Notes: generated by a model from the letters alone, not told the origin. 40,161 nucleotides of DNA from an uncultured Chryseobacterium sp. (GCF_913776365.1 NZ_CAJYMO010000269.1:1-40161), one strand, 5' to 3'. Counted from the stretch's first letter, positions 7,402 through 15,489 are shown. Program-made: numbers and translations.

Positions 7402-8694
7402 TTAATATCCTAAGCTATTAAAAATCTTTGCTGTTGATTTTGCTTTTTCAACTTCCGTTTTATTAATGTAAGCCAATAATTGCTTTTCCGTAGTGTGTCC
7501 TGTAAAATTAAGCAAATAAGTAGTAGGAATTTTCTCATAAAAATTAGAAGCAAAACTTTTTCTTCCTATATGAGATGTAACAAGTTTATGTTTAGGAAAA
7601 TTGCCAAAAACTTTGCGTGTAATACTCTTCCCATCTTTTTCTATCGTCTCAGTTCTACCGTTATATACAATCTCATCTATTTCAGCAATTTCGCACACTT
7701 CTTTGATATAAAGATTTAGGTTTACATCTGATATTTTTCGGGGAAATTCTCCGTTTCGTTTTGCTAAAATATCTTGGACTTTTTTTAATAAAGGAATTTG
7801 CATCTTAGCATTGGTCTTTTGCTGTGTAAATTCAATGTATTTCTGTCCCTCACTATCTTCCACAATCATAGAAGAATTAAACCTCATATAATCACTCACA
7901 CGTTGCCCTGTATAACAGGAGATAAGTAGCCAATCTCTTGCATTATCTAAATAATCATGTGGCATTTCTTTATGCTCTATTCTATCCAACTCATCAAAAG
8001 TTAAGTAAATTGATTTTGGGATATGCTTTGTTGCTTTTTCAACTTCAAATTTCCATAATTCCGAATGCTTATGAACTTCAATATCAAAAGAACCTGCAAC
8101 TTTACAAATCATCTTTAAGAATTTAAGGTTGCGATATGTAGTTGAAATCTTATAACTTTCCTTATTACAATAATCTTCAAAATCAATTCTAAAAGAATTA
8201 TCTAAATCTTTAAATTTTAAACCTCTAAATGTTTTCTTTCTTATTTTTCTATCTTCTACATACCTTATCATTAATTGCTTAACAACATTAGCTTTCTTAA
8301 TAGTCGATTCCGTAACACTATCTTTTTTTAAAGAAATATAAGTGTCAATAAAAGCAATCACATCATCCGAATAGTTATTATCTTCTCTTTTTAAAGTTGT
8401 AGGTTCTATAATAGATTTCAGCCATTCTTTTAAATCTACTTCAGGAATATCATTTATGTAACTTGAAATAATGTTAGCTTCTAATTGAGAAAGACGAGTG
8501 TTTATAGTTTCAGCATCATCTTTATGCATTTTTTTAGACGGCATTTTGCATTTCCCGTCTTTCCATTCTTTAGGCTTACAACTCAGATACGGAACAGGAA
8601 CACGTAAATCAATATCTTTATCTCTAAACTTTGCCCAAATTGTACTTTCTTTATCCGCCACTTTTCCTCTAATAAAAAAACTTACTGATGCCAT
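7402..8694 (-). CDS. Tyrosine recombinase (integrase)
   Basis: The 430-residue protein has the three parts of Bacteroidota integrases: an arm-binding N-terminus (~1-95), a SAM-like core-binding domain (~105-215) and a C-terminal catalytic domain. Visible catalytic residues are the Arg in CYTGQRVSDYMRF, His and Arg in SHIGRKSFA, His in FTGHTTEKQ and the nucleophilic Tyr in LLAYINKT. All are intact, so it is probably active. It is transcribed away from the 52-bp att-like repeat, whose edge lies 162 bases upstream of its start. It would integrate the element into the 3' end of a tmRNA-like gene and, with the HTH protein, excise it. Confidence 0.95.
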   Translation of the reverse strand: MASVSFFIRGKVADKESTIWAKFRDKDIDLRVPVPYLSCKPKEWKDGKCKMPSKKMHKDDAETINTRLSQLEANIISSYINDIPEVDLKEWLKSIIEPTTLKREDNNYSDDVIAFIDTYISLKKDSVTESTIKKANVVKQLMIRYVEDRKIRKKTFRGLKFKDLDNSFRIDFEDYCNKESYKISTTYRNLKFLKMICKVAGSFDIEVHKHSELWKFEVEKATKHIPKSIYLTFDELDRIEHKEMPHDYLDNARDWLLISCYTGQRVSDYMRFNSSMIVEDSEGQKYIEFTQQKTNAKMQIPLLKKVQDILAKRNGEFPRKISDVNLNLYIKEVCEIAEIDEIVYNGRTETIEKDGKSITRKVFGNFPKHKLVTSHIGRKSFASNFYEKIPTTYLLNFTGHTTEKQLLAYINKTEVEKAKSTAKIFNSLGY

Positions 8695-8714
8695 AATTGA
8701 AATGATTAAAATTT

Positions 8715-8738
8715 AAAGTTGTACCCAAAGTTGTACCC
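8715..8738. repeat. Tandem 12-bp repeat AAAGTTGTACCC in the integrase leader
   Basis: AAAGTTGTACCC occurs twice head-to-tail (8715-8726 and 8727-8738), 20 bases upstream of the integrase start and next to the att-like repeat. Tandem short repeats here are typical of arm-type integrase sites. A related doubled TTGTACG occurs beside the third tmRNA-like end. Confidence 0.65.
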
Positions 8739-8746
8739 AAAAAATT

Positions 8747-8754
8747 CAAATATA
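8747..8754 (-). promoter_or_regulatory. -7 box of the integrase promoter
   Basis: Read on the - strand this is TATATTTG, an exact TAnnTTTG match, 53 bases upstream of the integrase ATG. The 12-bp tandem repeats fall just downstream of the expected transcription start, so a protein bound there would control integrase expression. Confidence 0.55.
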
Positions 8755-8856
8755 GTTTAATTTCAATAAATTCAATTTAATTAAACAATCTTAAAAAGCC
8801 TTTGTACAAAGCATTTATAAATTAATCAAGATTTTAACAGATTTAAAAATGTAGTT

Positions 8857-8908
8857 CCTCCAACTCCACTGATATCAAAAAGAGAAAACGCTGTGTTTTC
8901 TCTTTTTT
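8857..8908 (+). repeat. Probable att site: tmRNA-like 3' end plus terminator, copy 1
   Basis: These 52 bases are identical to 9696-9747. The first 13 (CCTCCAACTCCAC) are the 3' half of a T-arm and acceptor stem. The rest is a rho-independent terminator (AGAGAAAAC / GTTTTCTCT plus six T). Sequence upstream is unrelated to copies 2 and 3, so identity starts abruptly inside the T-arm, as expected at an integrase crossover point beside the integrase gene. Confidence 0.75.
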
Positions 8909-9008
8909 ATTTTGTCTTCAAAACTAAATAGGTCCTGTTGTAATCTGATATGTACTTATTTAAATAAATCGTTCAGTACAAGTATTTATTAAAATATCAT
9001 TAACCTTT

Positions 9009-9016
9009 TATATTTG
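9009..9016 (+). promoter_or_regulatory. -7 box upstream of the small lipoprotein gene
   Basis: TATATTTG matches TAnnTTTG exactly and lies 21 bases before the ATG at 9038. No clear -33 TTTG is seen at the right spacing. Confidence 0.5.
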
Positions 9017-9037
9017 CATGAGCTAAAATTAAAATAA

Positions 9038-9547
9038 ATGATAAAATTTAATTTTTTAATCCCTATTATCTTTTTCGTAACCTTATCTTCCTGTAGAAAA
9101 GAAAATAGTAATGATACAAAACTGATAGAGAAAACTTCAATAAAAGTACCTCTTACAGTTGATTCTTTTCCAGATTCTCTTGTTCTGAATAAATTCGATG
9201 CTGGATGTATCATTTCTTATTCTAAAAAAGGAGCTAATGAAAATGATAATATTTTAATGCAAGGAGCTGAAGTTCCGGCTCAAATGGGCAGATCCCTTTT
9301 TATTATGAGAATTGATGGAACATGGCAACTATTTCATTCCAACGATGAAAGAGATGTGAAGACTGTAAATAAGAACCTGATCAAAGCAAAATTAACTAAC
9401 AAAAATTATAATGTGGAAATAATTACACATGTGGGACAATATTTTTCAGCATCCGATTCGACTGAACACTTTGGAACAATAAAAATCACCAGAAAAAAAG
9501 ATTATTCTAAAATTTCTGTTGAATTTGTAGGAGGAATTGTTTGTTAA
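9038..9547 (+). CDS. Small secreted lipoprotein of unknown function
   Basis: The 169-residue product begins with a lipoprotein signal: basic MIKFN, a hydrophobic core and the lipobox LSSC with Cys19. It would be exported, lipidated and anchored in the cytoplasmic or outer membrane. The mature part is strand-rich, with no motif I recognise. It is the only gene between tmRNA-like 3' ends 1 and 2 and has its own promoter box. It was probably brought in, or isolated, by earlier integration events at this site. A second possible frame on the other strand overlaps it but has no signal. Confidence 0.75.
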   Translation: MIKFNFLIPIIFFVTLSSCRKENSNDTKLIEKTSIKVPLTVDSFPDSLVLNKFDAGCIISYSKKGANENDNILMQGAEVPAQMGRSLFIMRIDGTWQLFHSNDERDVKTVNKNLIKAKLTNKNYNVEIITHVGQYFSASDSTEHFGTIKITRKKDYSKISVEFVGGIVC

Positions 9548-9621
9548 AAATTCCCGTTACAATTATAGGTAATACACAAGAGGATAACGTAAAATGCATT
9601 GACGAAATACATATTACTTAC

Positions 9622-9709
9622 CTCCAATCGAAAACCAATGGCGGAACAACCTATAGAAAGCTTATATATTGCTTGTTTGAACGAGGGTCCAAATCCCTCC
9701 AACTCCACT
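9622..9709 (+). ncRNA. tmRNA-like 3' end, copy 2 (remnant)
   Basis: TTTGAACGAGGGTCCAAATC then CCTCCAACTCCAC reads as the TLD T-arm and acceptor stem of ssrA; the E. coli tmRNA ends GGACGCGGGTTCAACTCCCG then CCAGCTCCACCA. About 87 bases align with 11066-11153 with scattered differences, including ATAGAAAGCTTAT upstream. The T-loop reads GGTCCAAATC rather than the normal GGTTCRANTC. No matching 5' half or tag frame is evident before it in 9548-9620, so this is a 3' fragment. Confidence 0.6.
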
Positions 9710-9747
9710 GATATCAAAAAGAGAAAACGCTGTGTTTTCTCTTTTTT
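9696..9747 (+). repeat. 52-bp direct repeat, copy 2, with tmRNA-type terminator
   Basis: Identical to 8857-8908. The terminator stem AGAGAAAAC / GTTTTCTCT with a T run follows the acceptor-stem end by 10 bases, as it would after a real tmRNA or tRNA gene. This copy continues upstream into tmRNA-like sequence, so it represents the older chromosomal target. Confidence 0.75.
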
Positions 9748-9906
9748 GGTTTTGGGAATTCTTTAAACCATAGTAAACTCATCTAATGGTGCAAGAAACA
9801 TCCTGTTTTATGATCAATTAAAACGTACTTGACGGGTAAGAGTGTGACTCTTTTGCAAGCGAGGGAAATGACCGAACGCTTTCAGTAGTACAAGACTTAA
9901 CCTGAT

Positions 9907-10377
9907 CTACTGTCTGGATAACTTGGTCTTTCTATTCAGTAGATTGTAAATTTTCTTTGTGTTTTCTGACACTTCATCCCATTCTCCTACAGAATTATAG
10001 GTACAGCTCAGGGTCGTGCCTCTATCAATGTACTTCAGTTCTACATTTCCTACATAATCGGTAGCATATAAATCAGTGAATTCAGGGTTGATTATGGAAG
10101 ACATGATCCAATTTTTCAGGCTGTCTTTTTCACTTCCGCTGAGATAAATCTTTGTTCTTACCGTATCTTCAACAATATATTTGGGCGGAATGTTATAAAT
10201 CTCCTTGTTCCAGATTATATTTACAACTTCGGCACTGTCGGAATGACGGTCAATGGTAATTTTCTGAAAATCAGTATTCACCTGTAATTTTTCCCACGGG
10301 TCGTCCTTTATTTTCTTTTCCGGCTGTTCCGTACATGAAACCGAAAATCCCAGTATGAATATCAAATGTATCTTCAT
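9907..10377 (-). CDS. Putative lipoprotein, unknown function
   Basis: The 156-residue protein starts with a short hydrophobic signal ending in SVSC, a lipobox with Cys15. The mature chain is charged, with the conserved-looking stretch KDSLKNWIMSSIINPEF. No family is recognised. It starts 5 bases after the stop of the upstream 133-residue gene, so the two form a - strand operon. Base composition is closer to the core genome than to the flanking AT-rich genes, which suggests that this pair was resident before the surrounding insertions. Confidence 0.7.
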   Translation of the reverse strand: MKIHLIFILGFSVSCTEQPEKKIKDDPWEKLQVNTDFQKITIDRHSDSAEVVNIIWNKEIYNIPPKYIVEDTVRTKIYLSGSEKDSLKNWIMSSIINPEFTDLYATDYVGNVELKYIDRGTTLSCTYNSVGEWDEVSENTKKIYNLLNRKTKLSRQ

Positions 10378-10382
10378 TTTTC

Positions 10383-10784
10383 TTATCCTAATTTCTCCTG
10401 TATGTCCTTAAGCAATGCCTGTTGCTCTTTTCCGGTAAGGTTGTTCTTATTTCCATTATATGAATATTGAATCTGATGCTGTTCTCTTTTGCACCATTGT
10501 ATCATTTTCTTAATCCCTGCATTACTTATTATCCCTTCGCTATCTTCAAATACAGGAGGTGATGCCAGATGAACCAGTTTGGTGTAATTTTTCAATACCA
10601 GTACCAATTTCCGATCATCCGGTTCTTGCTGCAATCCATATTTTATAAAATGGGTCTGATCAGAACAGACTGCCTTTACCTGTATACCGTCAAATTCGGT
10701 CTGGTCATATTCATCAAATACCCGCCACAGGTATTGCTTATTATCCATGGAAACCCTGCGCTTATTTTTACTGCTTATTGCCAT
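10383..10784 (-). CDS. Conserved-type hypothetical protein, partner of a lipoprotein
   Basis: I do not recognise the family. The 133-residue protein has a basic N-terminus (MAISSKNKRR), aromatic-rich YLWRVFDEYDQTEFDGIQV, a central strand-rich region and a lysine-rich helical tail. There is no signal peptide, so it is probably cytoplasmic. An internal ATG at residue 13 (MDNKQYLWRV) is another possible start. It is the first gene of a two-gene operon with the lipoprotein at 9907. A cytoplasmic protein paired with a lipoprotein gives no clear role. Confidence 0.65.
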   Translation of the reverse strand: MAISSKNKRRVSMDNKQYLWRVFDEYDQTEFDGIQVKAVCSDQTHFIKYGLQQEPDDRKLVLVLKNYTKLVHLASPPVFEDSEGIISNAGIKKMIQWCKREQHQIQYSYNGNKNNLTGKEQQALLKDIQEKLG

Positions 10785-10835
10785 ACTTTATCATAAAATT
10801 TCGATGAATCAAGCTGATCCTATTGTGATCATTTT

Positions 10836-11153
10836 CTGATGTGGTCATTCAACAGGATACACCAAACATTCAGCAATGTAGTAAAAACAAACAGATAAAA
10901 ACCGTTTTCCTAAAGTTATGCTTTCCTTTGCGGTAAAAAACTATTGCTCAAAGAAAATCTGTGTTTGCTATAAAAACAACGAAGATCTTCGCAAGCTTCA
11001 TATTTGCAACGGTAAAGCTCGAAAACCTCAGAAGATAAGCTGGAAGTTGGGTGTCTGCCCTCTGCATCCAGTCGAAAACCATTGGCGGAATAACACTATA
11101 GAAAGCTTATGTATTGCTTGTTTGGACGAGGGTCAAAATCCCTCCAACTCCAC
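10836..11153 (+). ncRNA. tmRNA-like gene, copy 3, probably decayed
   Basis: The 3' end TTTGGACGAGGGTCAAAATC then CCTCCAACTCCAC (11121-11153) is the clearest tmRNA-like TLD end in the window. About 300 bases upstream, CATTCAACAGGAT (from 10846) resembles the conserved 5' GGATTCGACRGGAT of ssrA. In between, GTAAAAAACTATTGCTCA (from 10933) sits where the resume codon and an NNYALA-type tag frame would be expected. Overall length (~320-360) suits a tmRNA. However, no 5' strand pairing with AACTCCAC is seen, the T-loop is non-standard and the tag frame does not give ALAA, so it looks inactivated. The 3' end call is firmer than the full-length call. Part of this stretch can be read as an 83-codon frame, judged spurious. 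Confidence 0.45.
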
Positions 11154-11163
11154 AAAAATAAAG

Positions 11164-11204
11164 CCTTAAATTATTAAATATCAATAATTTAAGGTTTTTA
11201 TTTT
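11164..11204 (+). terminator. Rho-independent terminator after tmRNA-like copy 3
   Basis: A perfect 12-bp stem CCTTAAATTATT / AATAATTTAAGG with a 7-base loop is followed by TTTTTATTTT, 11 bases after the tmRNA-like 3' end. It differs from the terminator of copies 1 and 2. Confidence 0.8.
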
Positions 11205-11210
11205 CACTAA

Positions 11211-11228
11211 TTGTACGATTATTGTACG
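11211..11228. repeat. Doubled TTGTACG beside tmRNA-like copy 3
   Basis: TTGTACG at 11211-11217 and 11222-11228, at 11-base spacing, resembles the doubled GTTGTACCC (12-base spacing) beside the integrase. It may be a leftover arm-type integrase site from a second element whose integrase is gone. Confidence 0.35.
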
Positions 11229-11281
11229 GTAAATTATTTTTATTTTTTAGTGCTTGTTAATTCCAAGTTATTATTATCTCC

Positions 11282-11893
11282 TCAATCAAAATAATGTACA
11301 TCAACTTCTTTTATTACTCGAATACTATCGTCAATTTTTCTCACCATATCCCTGATTAAATTTTCGTTTTCTTTAGAGATTTTTCTTCCTAAAATTATTT
11401 CTTCAATCCTACAAACAATATAATCACTCGATATTTTGGGAAATATCCTAATTTCCTGTTCATACTTCCAATATTCTAATTTTCTACTTAGAATATCTCT
11501 TGCAGTTTTCTCATTATGATTATCAATAAATGTATGGTCAGAAAAATATTCTATATTTTGAATATCATTATCCCTCTTATTTATCCTTACACCCAATGCT
11601 ATGCCACTATGCCCATTAGCATAATGAGACCACATTAACATATTATTGGGTCGTTTAGCTAAACAACAAAACTTAATATCTCCTTTTTCTTGTAATATTT
11701 TATTTTTAGCATCTTGACTTAAAAAAGCTCTATTAGTATAATATATTCCCTCCATTGGGTCATTCATATTTTTATAAGTTGATGCAAACAATCGTTTATA
11801 TAATAATATATCAACAAAATATTTATAATTGTCAATCGTCCTATATTTGTAATAAATTGGTGACCATTGATTTTCATCTTCTATATTTAGCAT
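11282..11893 (-). CDS. DUF2971 family protein, last gene of the AbiTii-KAP operon
   Basis: The 203-residue protein has the landmarks of DUF2971: YYKYR near the N-terminus (residues 14-18), NDPMEG (44-49), MLMWSHYANGHSGIALG (85-101) and YWKYEQEIRI (141-150). Length is normal for the family. DUF2971 proteins are cytoplasmic and often found in accessory regions and defence-like clusters. Their biochemical activity is not something I can state. The start is 24 bases after the stop of the PIN-like gene, the widest gap in the operon, so it is the fifth and terminal gene. Downstream there is only the tmRNA-like remnant and its convergent terminator. Confidence 0.85.
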   Translation of the reverse strand: MLNIEDENQWSPIYYKYRTIDNYKYFVDILLYKRLFASTYKNMNDPMEGIYYTNRAFLSQDAKNKILQEKGDIKFCCLAKRPNNMLMWSHYANGHSGIALGVRINKRDNDIQNIEYFSDHTFIDNHNEKTARDILSRKLEYWKYEQEIRIFPKISSDYIVCRIEEIILGRKISKENENLIRDMVRKIDDSIRVIKEVDVHYFD

Positions 11894-11917
11894 AAATACG
11901 TTTTTATATTATTAATA

Positions 11918-12667
11918 TTAAATTAAATCTACCTTAGTATTTATTTCGAAAACATTATAAGCAACCTCGGCTTTGTTCCTTGTACGTTTATCTCTGGAAA
12001 TAAAAACATCACAATAGCTTGCAAAGAATGCATGATTTGAATCCCAAAGCCTCGCATAGTTTGATTTTTCATTATACTTATCTTTCCAATACCCAAAAAA
12101 ATCTAATAGCTCAAAAACACCTGCAAATTTATTATGTAATCCAAAAGATTTTCCGTCTGGATGTAGCTCGAAACCCATCTCTATTAAACCTAAAAAAGAA
12201 TATCCTTGAAACAAGTCTAATTTTTTATTAATTTGAGAAATCACATCACTTGTCCTATAGTTATTCATTTCTGTTGGGTTAAGTCCTATGGCTTCTCTAA
12301 CAATCTGTTTTTGACTTTCATCAACGATATTAACCATGCTTTTCATAGAGTCTTTTGCAAAACTAACTTGATTAATTAGCTTATAAATACTAAATGGTAT
12401 TTGTTTTATTTTATGTACTTCGTTACTTGAAAGTTCTTGATATAGATAATTGTTTTGAGTAATAGAAGAAATTGTCTTAAAGCGTTTTTCCAATCTTTCT
12501 TGAATCAATGCTAAGCTATCCGCTTTAATCTCATTTGACTCATGAATGTGTGCAGGTGAATAATAAAAGCTTAAGTTTTCATCTTTATACTTATTCTTTA
12601 AATCATCAATAGTTAGACTCCCCTGTTCTATGTCTATAAAAGCATTATTATCTAAGTAAATATCCAT
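11918..12667 (-). CDS. PIN-like nuclease, operon gene 4
   Basis: The start at 12667 (MDIYLDNNAF) was chosen because it restores a PIN-type first strand and avoids 38 bases of overlap with the KAP gene. The ~249-residue protein has acidic residues in PIN positions: Asp6 in YLDNN, Glu43 or Glu46 in HIHESNEIKA, and the C-terminal LWDSNHAFFASYCDVFISRDK with Asp209, Asp220 and Asp226. This matches the D-x2-H-x-A-x-A ... D-x-F-x-T-x-D pattern of PIN domains. These coordinate Mg/Mn and usually cut RNA. The ~160 residues between are mostly helical, longer than in VapC toxins, and may form a lid or partner-binding insert. No small antitoxin is adjacent. Control would have to come from the KAP or AbiTii proteins. 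Confidence 0.65.
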   Translation of the reverse strand: MDIYLDNNAFIDIEQGSLTIDDLKNKYKDENLSFYYSPAHIHESNEIKADSLALIQERLEKRFKTISSITQNNYLYQELSSNEVHKIKQIPFSIYKLINQVSFAKDSMKSMVNIVDESQKQIVREAIGLNPTEMNNYRTSDVISQINKKLDLFQGYSFLGLIEMGFELHPDGKSFGLHNKFAGVFELLDFFGYWKDKYNEKSNYARLWDSNHAFFASYCDVFISRDKRTRNKAEVAYNVFEINTKVDLI

Positions 12668-12677
12668 AACAAAAAAA

Positions 12678-15479
12678 TTAAAAATGTGACCAAATTTGAT
12701 TATACTGACTGGCATTTAAAGGAGCAAGACCATTTTCAATATATTTCTTGATAAGTTTTATTGAATAAAACAACTCTTCATATTCTGATTCATTATTTGA
12801 ATCTGGAATCGTATCTAAAAAATTAACCAAATTAATCCATCCCTCTTTATAAAATTGATTGTATAGCTCTTCAGTAGGAGATTCCACCAGACTCATAAGA
12901 GTGTTGGTATTTGAAAAGATTTGAGCTAAAGCAAAATAAGGAGCATATCCAGTAAACTCAGCAGTATTTATATTTATCCCATCTTTTTTAAATGTCTGAA
13001 ATAGGTTAGAATTATAATATTCTTTGAAACGATTGTAAATATCTTCCTTTAGCAAATTATTAGCTAATTCAGAATATATTATTCTTTTATCTAAAACTAA
13101 ATATTTTGTATTTTTAGTATAATAATTAAAGACACTTATAGGAGAAGATTTACTTTCTATAAGATATTCTAATTTCCTAATTAGTAAATGTTCTACATCA
13201 ATCACATTCGAAATTTCATTTGTATATCTACTATTATTATGGTCATCAGAATATTTTTTTCGAACAAGATTTACATTTATGTCACTAAATAATAAATCTA
13301 AATATCCTATAGATTCGGTTTTTATTATATTAAAAACATCTTTATTAAAAACATCTTTATTGCCATTATAAATAAACTTAAAAGCATCTAAGAGAATTCT
13401 TACCGTTTCCTTGTCATCATGATAATTACTATTAATAATAATATAATTTAGCGTTTTTAAAGAGTCTAAAAATTGGTCTTTACTATTTAATCTATTATTA
13501 TAAATAAATTGTTTGATTTCATTTGCAATAGAAAATAAATTTTTATTTTCTTTAATGTCAATTCCTTCGGCTAAATCAAATAATTTATTCTCAAAATGTG
13601 CAGTATGCATATCAGAGATATTTATAATATTCCCAGCTATATCATTTTTAATATAAATATCAGTATAAAATATTTTTGATATTGAATTTTGATTTTTTTC
13701 ATAATATTCTATCGATTTTTTTCCAAATAATCTATAGAATACGGCATCAATAATATTAAAATCCTTATCCCTATAATCTTTTAGTAGATTTTCTTTGAGA
13801 CTTTCTTTCACTTTAAAACTATAAATGTATATATCATTAGAAAGATCAGCACCAAGTATTTTTATATCTCTATTTACATTGTCAATTATTCCCTTGTCTA
13901 AAATTTTATTTAGATCAGAAAAAATAGCATACTGTAAGTCCCGAAATTTATAGGTAAGAAGCTTTAAAAGTATATATTCACTTATAACAATATTTGATCT
14001 AATATTAATAAATGAAAAATTAAATTTGAATTCATTTACAAATCGTTTTACATCTCGGTAAGTCTCAAAGAAATCTTGATAAGATAATTGATGATTTGGT
14101 TTGTAAGAATTTTTATTTTCATAACTGTCTATAATATCTTCTAAACTCAGAATGGAATTTTGAACATCTGAATTAGAATCAAATAGGTTCTTGAAAACAA
14201 CATACATATCTATTTCATCCTCATTTGATTCATTTTTTGGAAAGCTACTATTTATTAAATCCAATAACTCATTAACAATTAATTCAGAATTAAAAGGTAA
14301 AAGGTTAATTTCAACATTAAATATTTTATCTAAGTAATTATTTTTCTTTACATCAATGGTTTCAATTATATATTTTCTATCATATCCCGAAATGAAAATA
14401 ATATTATTAAAATCGGATAAAGTTCGTATTAGTTTCAGAGTGTTCATTATCTCTTCTTTTTCCAAACGGTCTAAATCATCAAGCAATATTACTATTTGCC
14501 TATCAATTGTTTTTATAATGTTATTAATGTTTAAATAAAAACTTTCGAGAGTTTCATTTTCATTAAAAAAGCTTTTCCCAAAATCACTTAACTTTTTTAA
14601 ATCACTACTCGAAAGGCTTAATATAGAATCAACATATTTATCAATATCATTAGAAATTTCGGCTGAATAAGGTTTAAGATTTTCTTTTAACTCTTCAAAA
14701 AAATTCTCAATTATAGCGTTCGATCCTTTATTTTTCCATATTCTATACCAAAAAATAATACTTTTGGGATATTGCTCACTGTATAGCAATTTAAATCTAT
14801 GTAAAAAACTACTCTTACCATATCCCCAGACAGCATTTAAACCTATGCTAAAAGATTGCTCAGGCTTAAAACCAGAAATATTTTCAATTAATTGTAAAAG
14901 TATTTTTTCATTATCTATTGTTTGATTACTAAATAACTTGTCCTCTATAAAAAAATTTAATTCGTCATTCCTATATTCTAAACCAAATCTCTTCTTTAAA
15001 ACATATAATAAATTAAGTGTATGTAAAATTGCAACAATCAGGATTATATCAGCATATCTTATATTATACTCATACAAAAACTTTATTTCATCCTGTTTTT
15101 CAAAGGATATTTTAAAATCTTGTTTTAAATCATCTTGAATAATATTAACAAAACGTAAAGAAATATAAATTATAGATATATAATAAATTAAGAAGGTTAT
15201 ATTCTTTTTATGTATATATCTTTTTAGGATCAGATTAATATAAAAAATAAAAATGCATAAAAATAGGATCCAATAACCAATTTTAAAAGAGCTTTTTTGA
15301 CAATCAATCGTTTTACCAATTTCTAAGATTAATTTATTTATATACTCAATAGAGAAAAAAGAAATAACAAGTGTCAAAATAAATATGATAAATATTTTTC
15401 TATTATCTTTTAAAAACTCAGTCATTTTTTTATAAGACAATCTAAAACCTCTTGCTAAAATATCTTTTAATAATCTCAT
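12678..15479 (-). CDS. Membrane-anchored KAP family P-loop NTPase, operon gene 3
   Basis: The start at 15479 (MRLLKDILAR) follows the previous stop by 10 bases. A start at 15533 would overlap it. Of ~933 residues, the first ~165 hold four predicted membrane helices (~28-46, 69-87, 94-112, 144-161). The KAP NTPase domain follows, with Walker A VWGYGKSS (~217-224), Walker B ILLDDLDRL (~331-339) and a sensor-like FISGYDRKYI (~362-371). The C-terminal ~450 residues are helical, without a recognised domain. In many KAP proteins the membrane helices are inserted inside the NTPase domain; here they precede it. The family includes PifA of the F plasmid, which excludes phage T7. Expected role: an inner-membrane ATP-driven switch that senses infection or gates the PIN-like nuclease. 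Confidence 0.9.
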   Translation of the reverse strand: MRLLKDILARGFRLSYKKMTEFLKDNRKIFIIFILTLVISFFSIEYINKLILEIGKTIDCQKSSFKIGYWILFLCIFIFYINLILKRYIHKKNITFLIYYISIIYISLRFVNIIQDDLKQDFKISFEKQDEIKFLYEYNIRYADIILIVAILHTLNLLYVLKKRFGLEYRNDELNFFIEDKLFSNQTIDNEKILLQLIENISGFKPEQSFSIGLNAVWGYGKSSFLHRFKLLYSEQYPKSIIFWYRIWKNKGSNAIIENFFEELKENLKPYSAEISNDIDKYVDSILSLSSSDLKKLSDFGKSFFNENETLESFYLNINNIIKTIDRQIVILLDDLDRLEKEEIMNTLKLIRTLSDFNNIIFISGYDRKYIIETIDVKKNNYLDKIFNVEINLLPFNSELIVNELLDLINSSFPKNESNEDEIDMYVVFKNLFDSNSDVQNSILSLEDIIDSYENKNSYKPNHQLSYQDFFETYRDVKRFVNEFKFNFSFINIRSNIVISEYILLKLLTYKFRDLQYAIFSDLNKILDKGIIDNVNRDIKILGADLSNDIYIYSFKVKESLKENLLKDYRDKDFNIIDAVFYRLFGKKSIEYYEKNQNSISKIFYTDIYIKNDIAGNIINISDMHTAHFENKLFDLAEGIDIKENKNLFSIANEIKQFIYNNRLNSKDQFLDSLKTLNYIIINSNYHDDKETVRILLDAFKFIYNGNKDVFNKDVFNIIKTESIGYLDLLFSDINVNLVRKKYSDDHNNSRYTNEISNVIDVEHLLIRKLEYLIESKSSPISVFNYYTKNTKYLVLDKRIIYSELANNLLKEDIYNRFKEYYNSNLFQTFKKDGININTAEFTGYAPYFALAQIFSNTNTLMSLVESPTEELYNQFYKEGWINLVNFLDTIPDSNNESEYEELFYSIKLIKKYIENGLAPLNASQYNQIWSHF

Positions 15480-15489
15480 ATAAATTAAA

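Noticed and set aside
8989-9213. - strand frame opposite the small lipoprotein
   Set aside because: The + strand frame has a lipobox and a promoter; the - strand frame has neither.
10918-11169. 83-codon + strand frame
   Set aside because: It overlaps the tmRNA-like copy 3 and its 3' end, and has Cys/Lys-rich composition with no homology-like pattern. Better explained as RNA-gene sequence.
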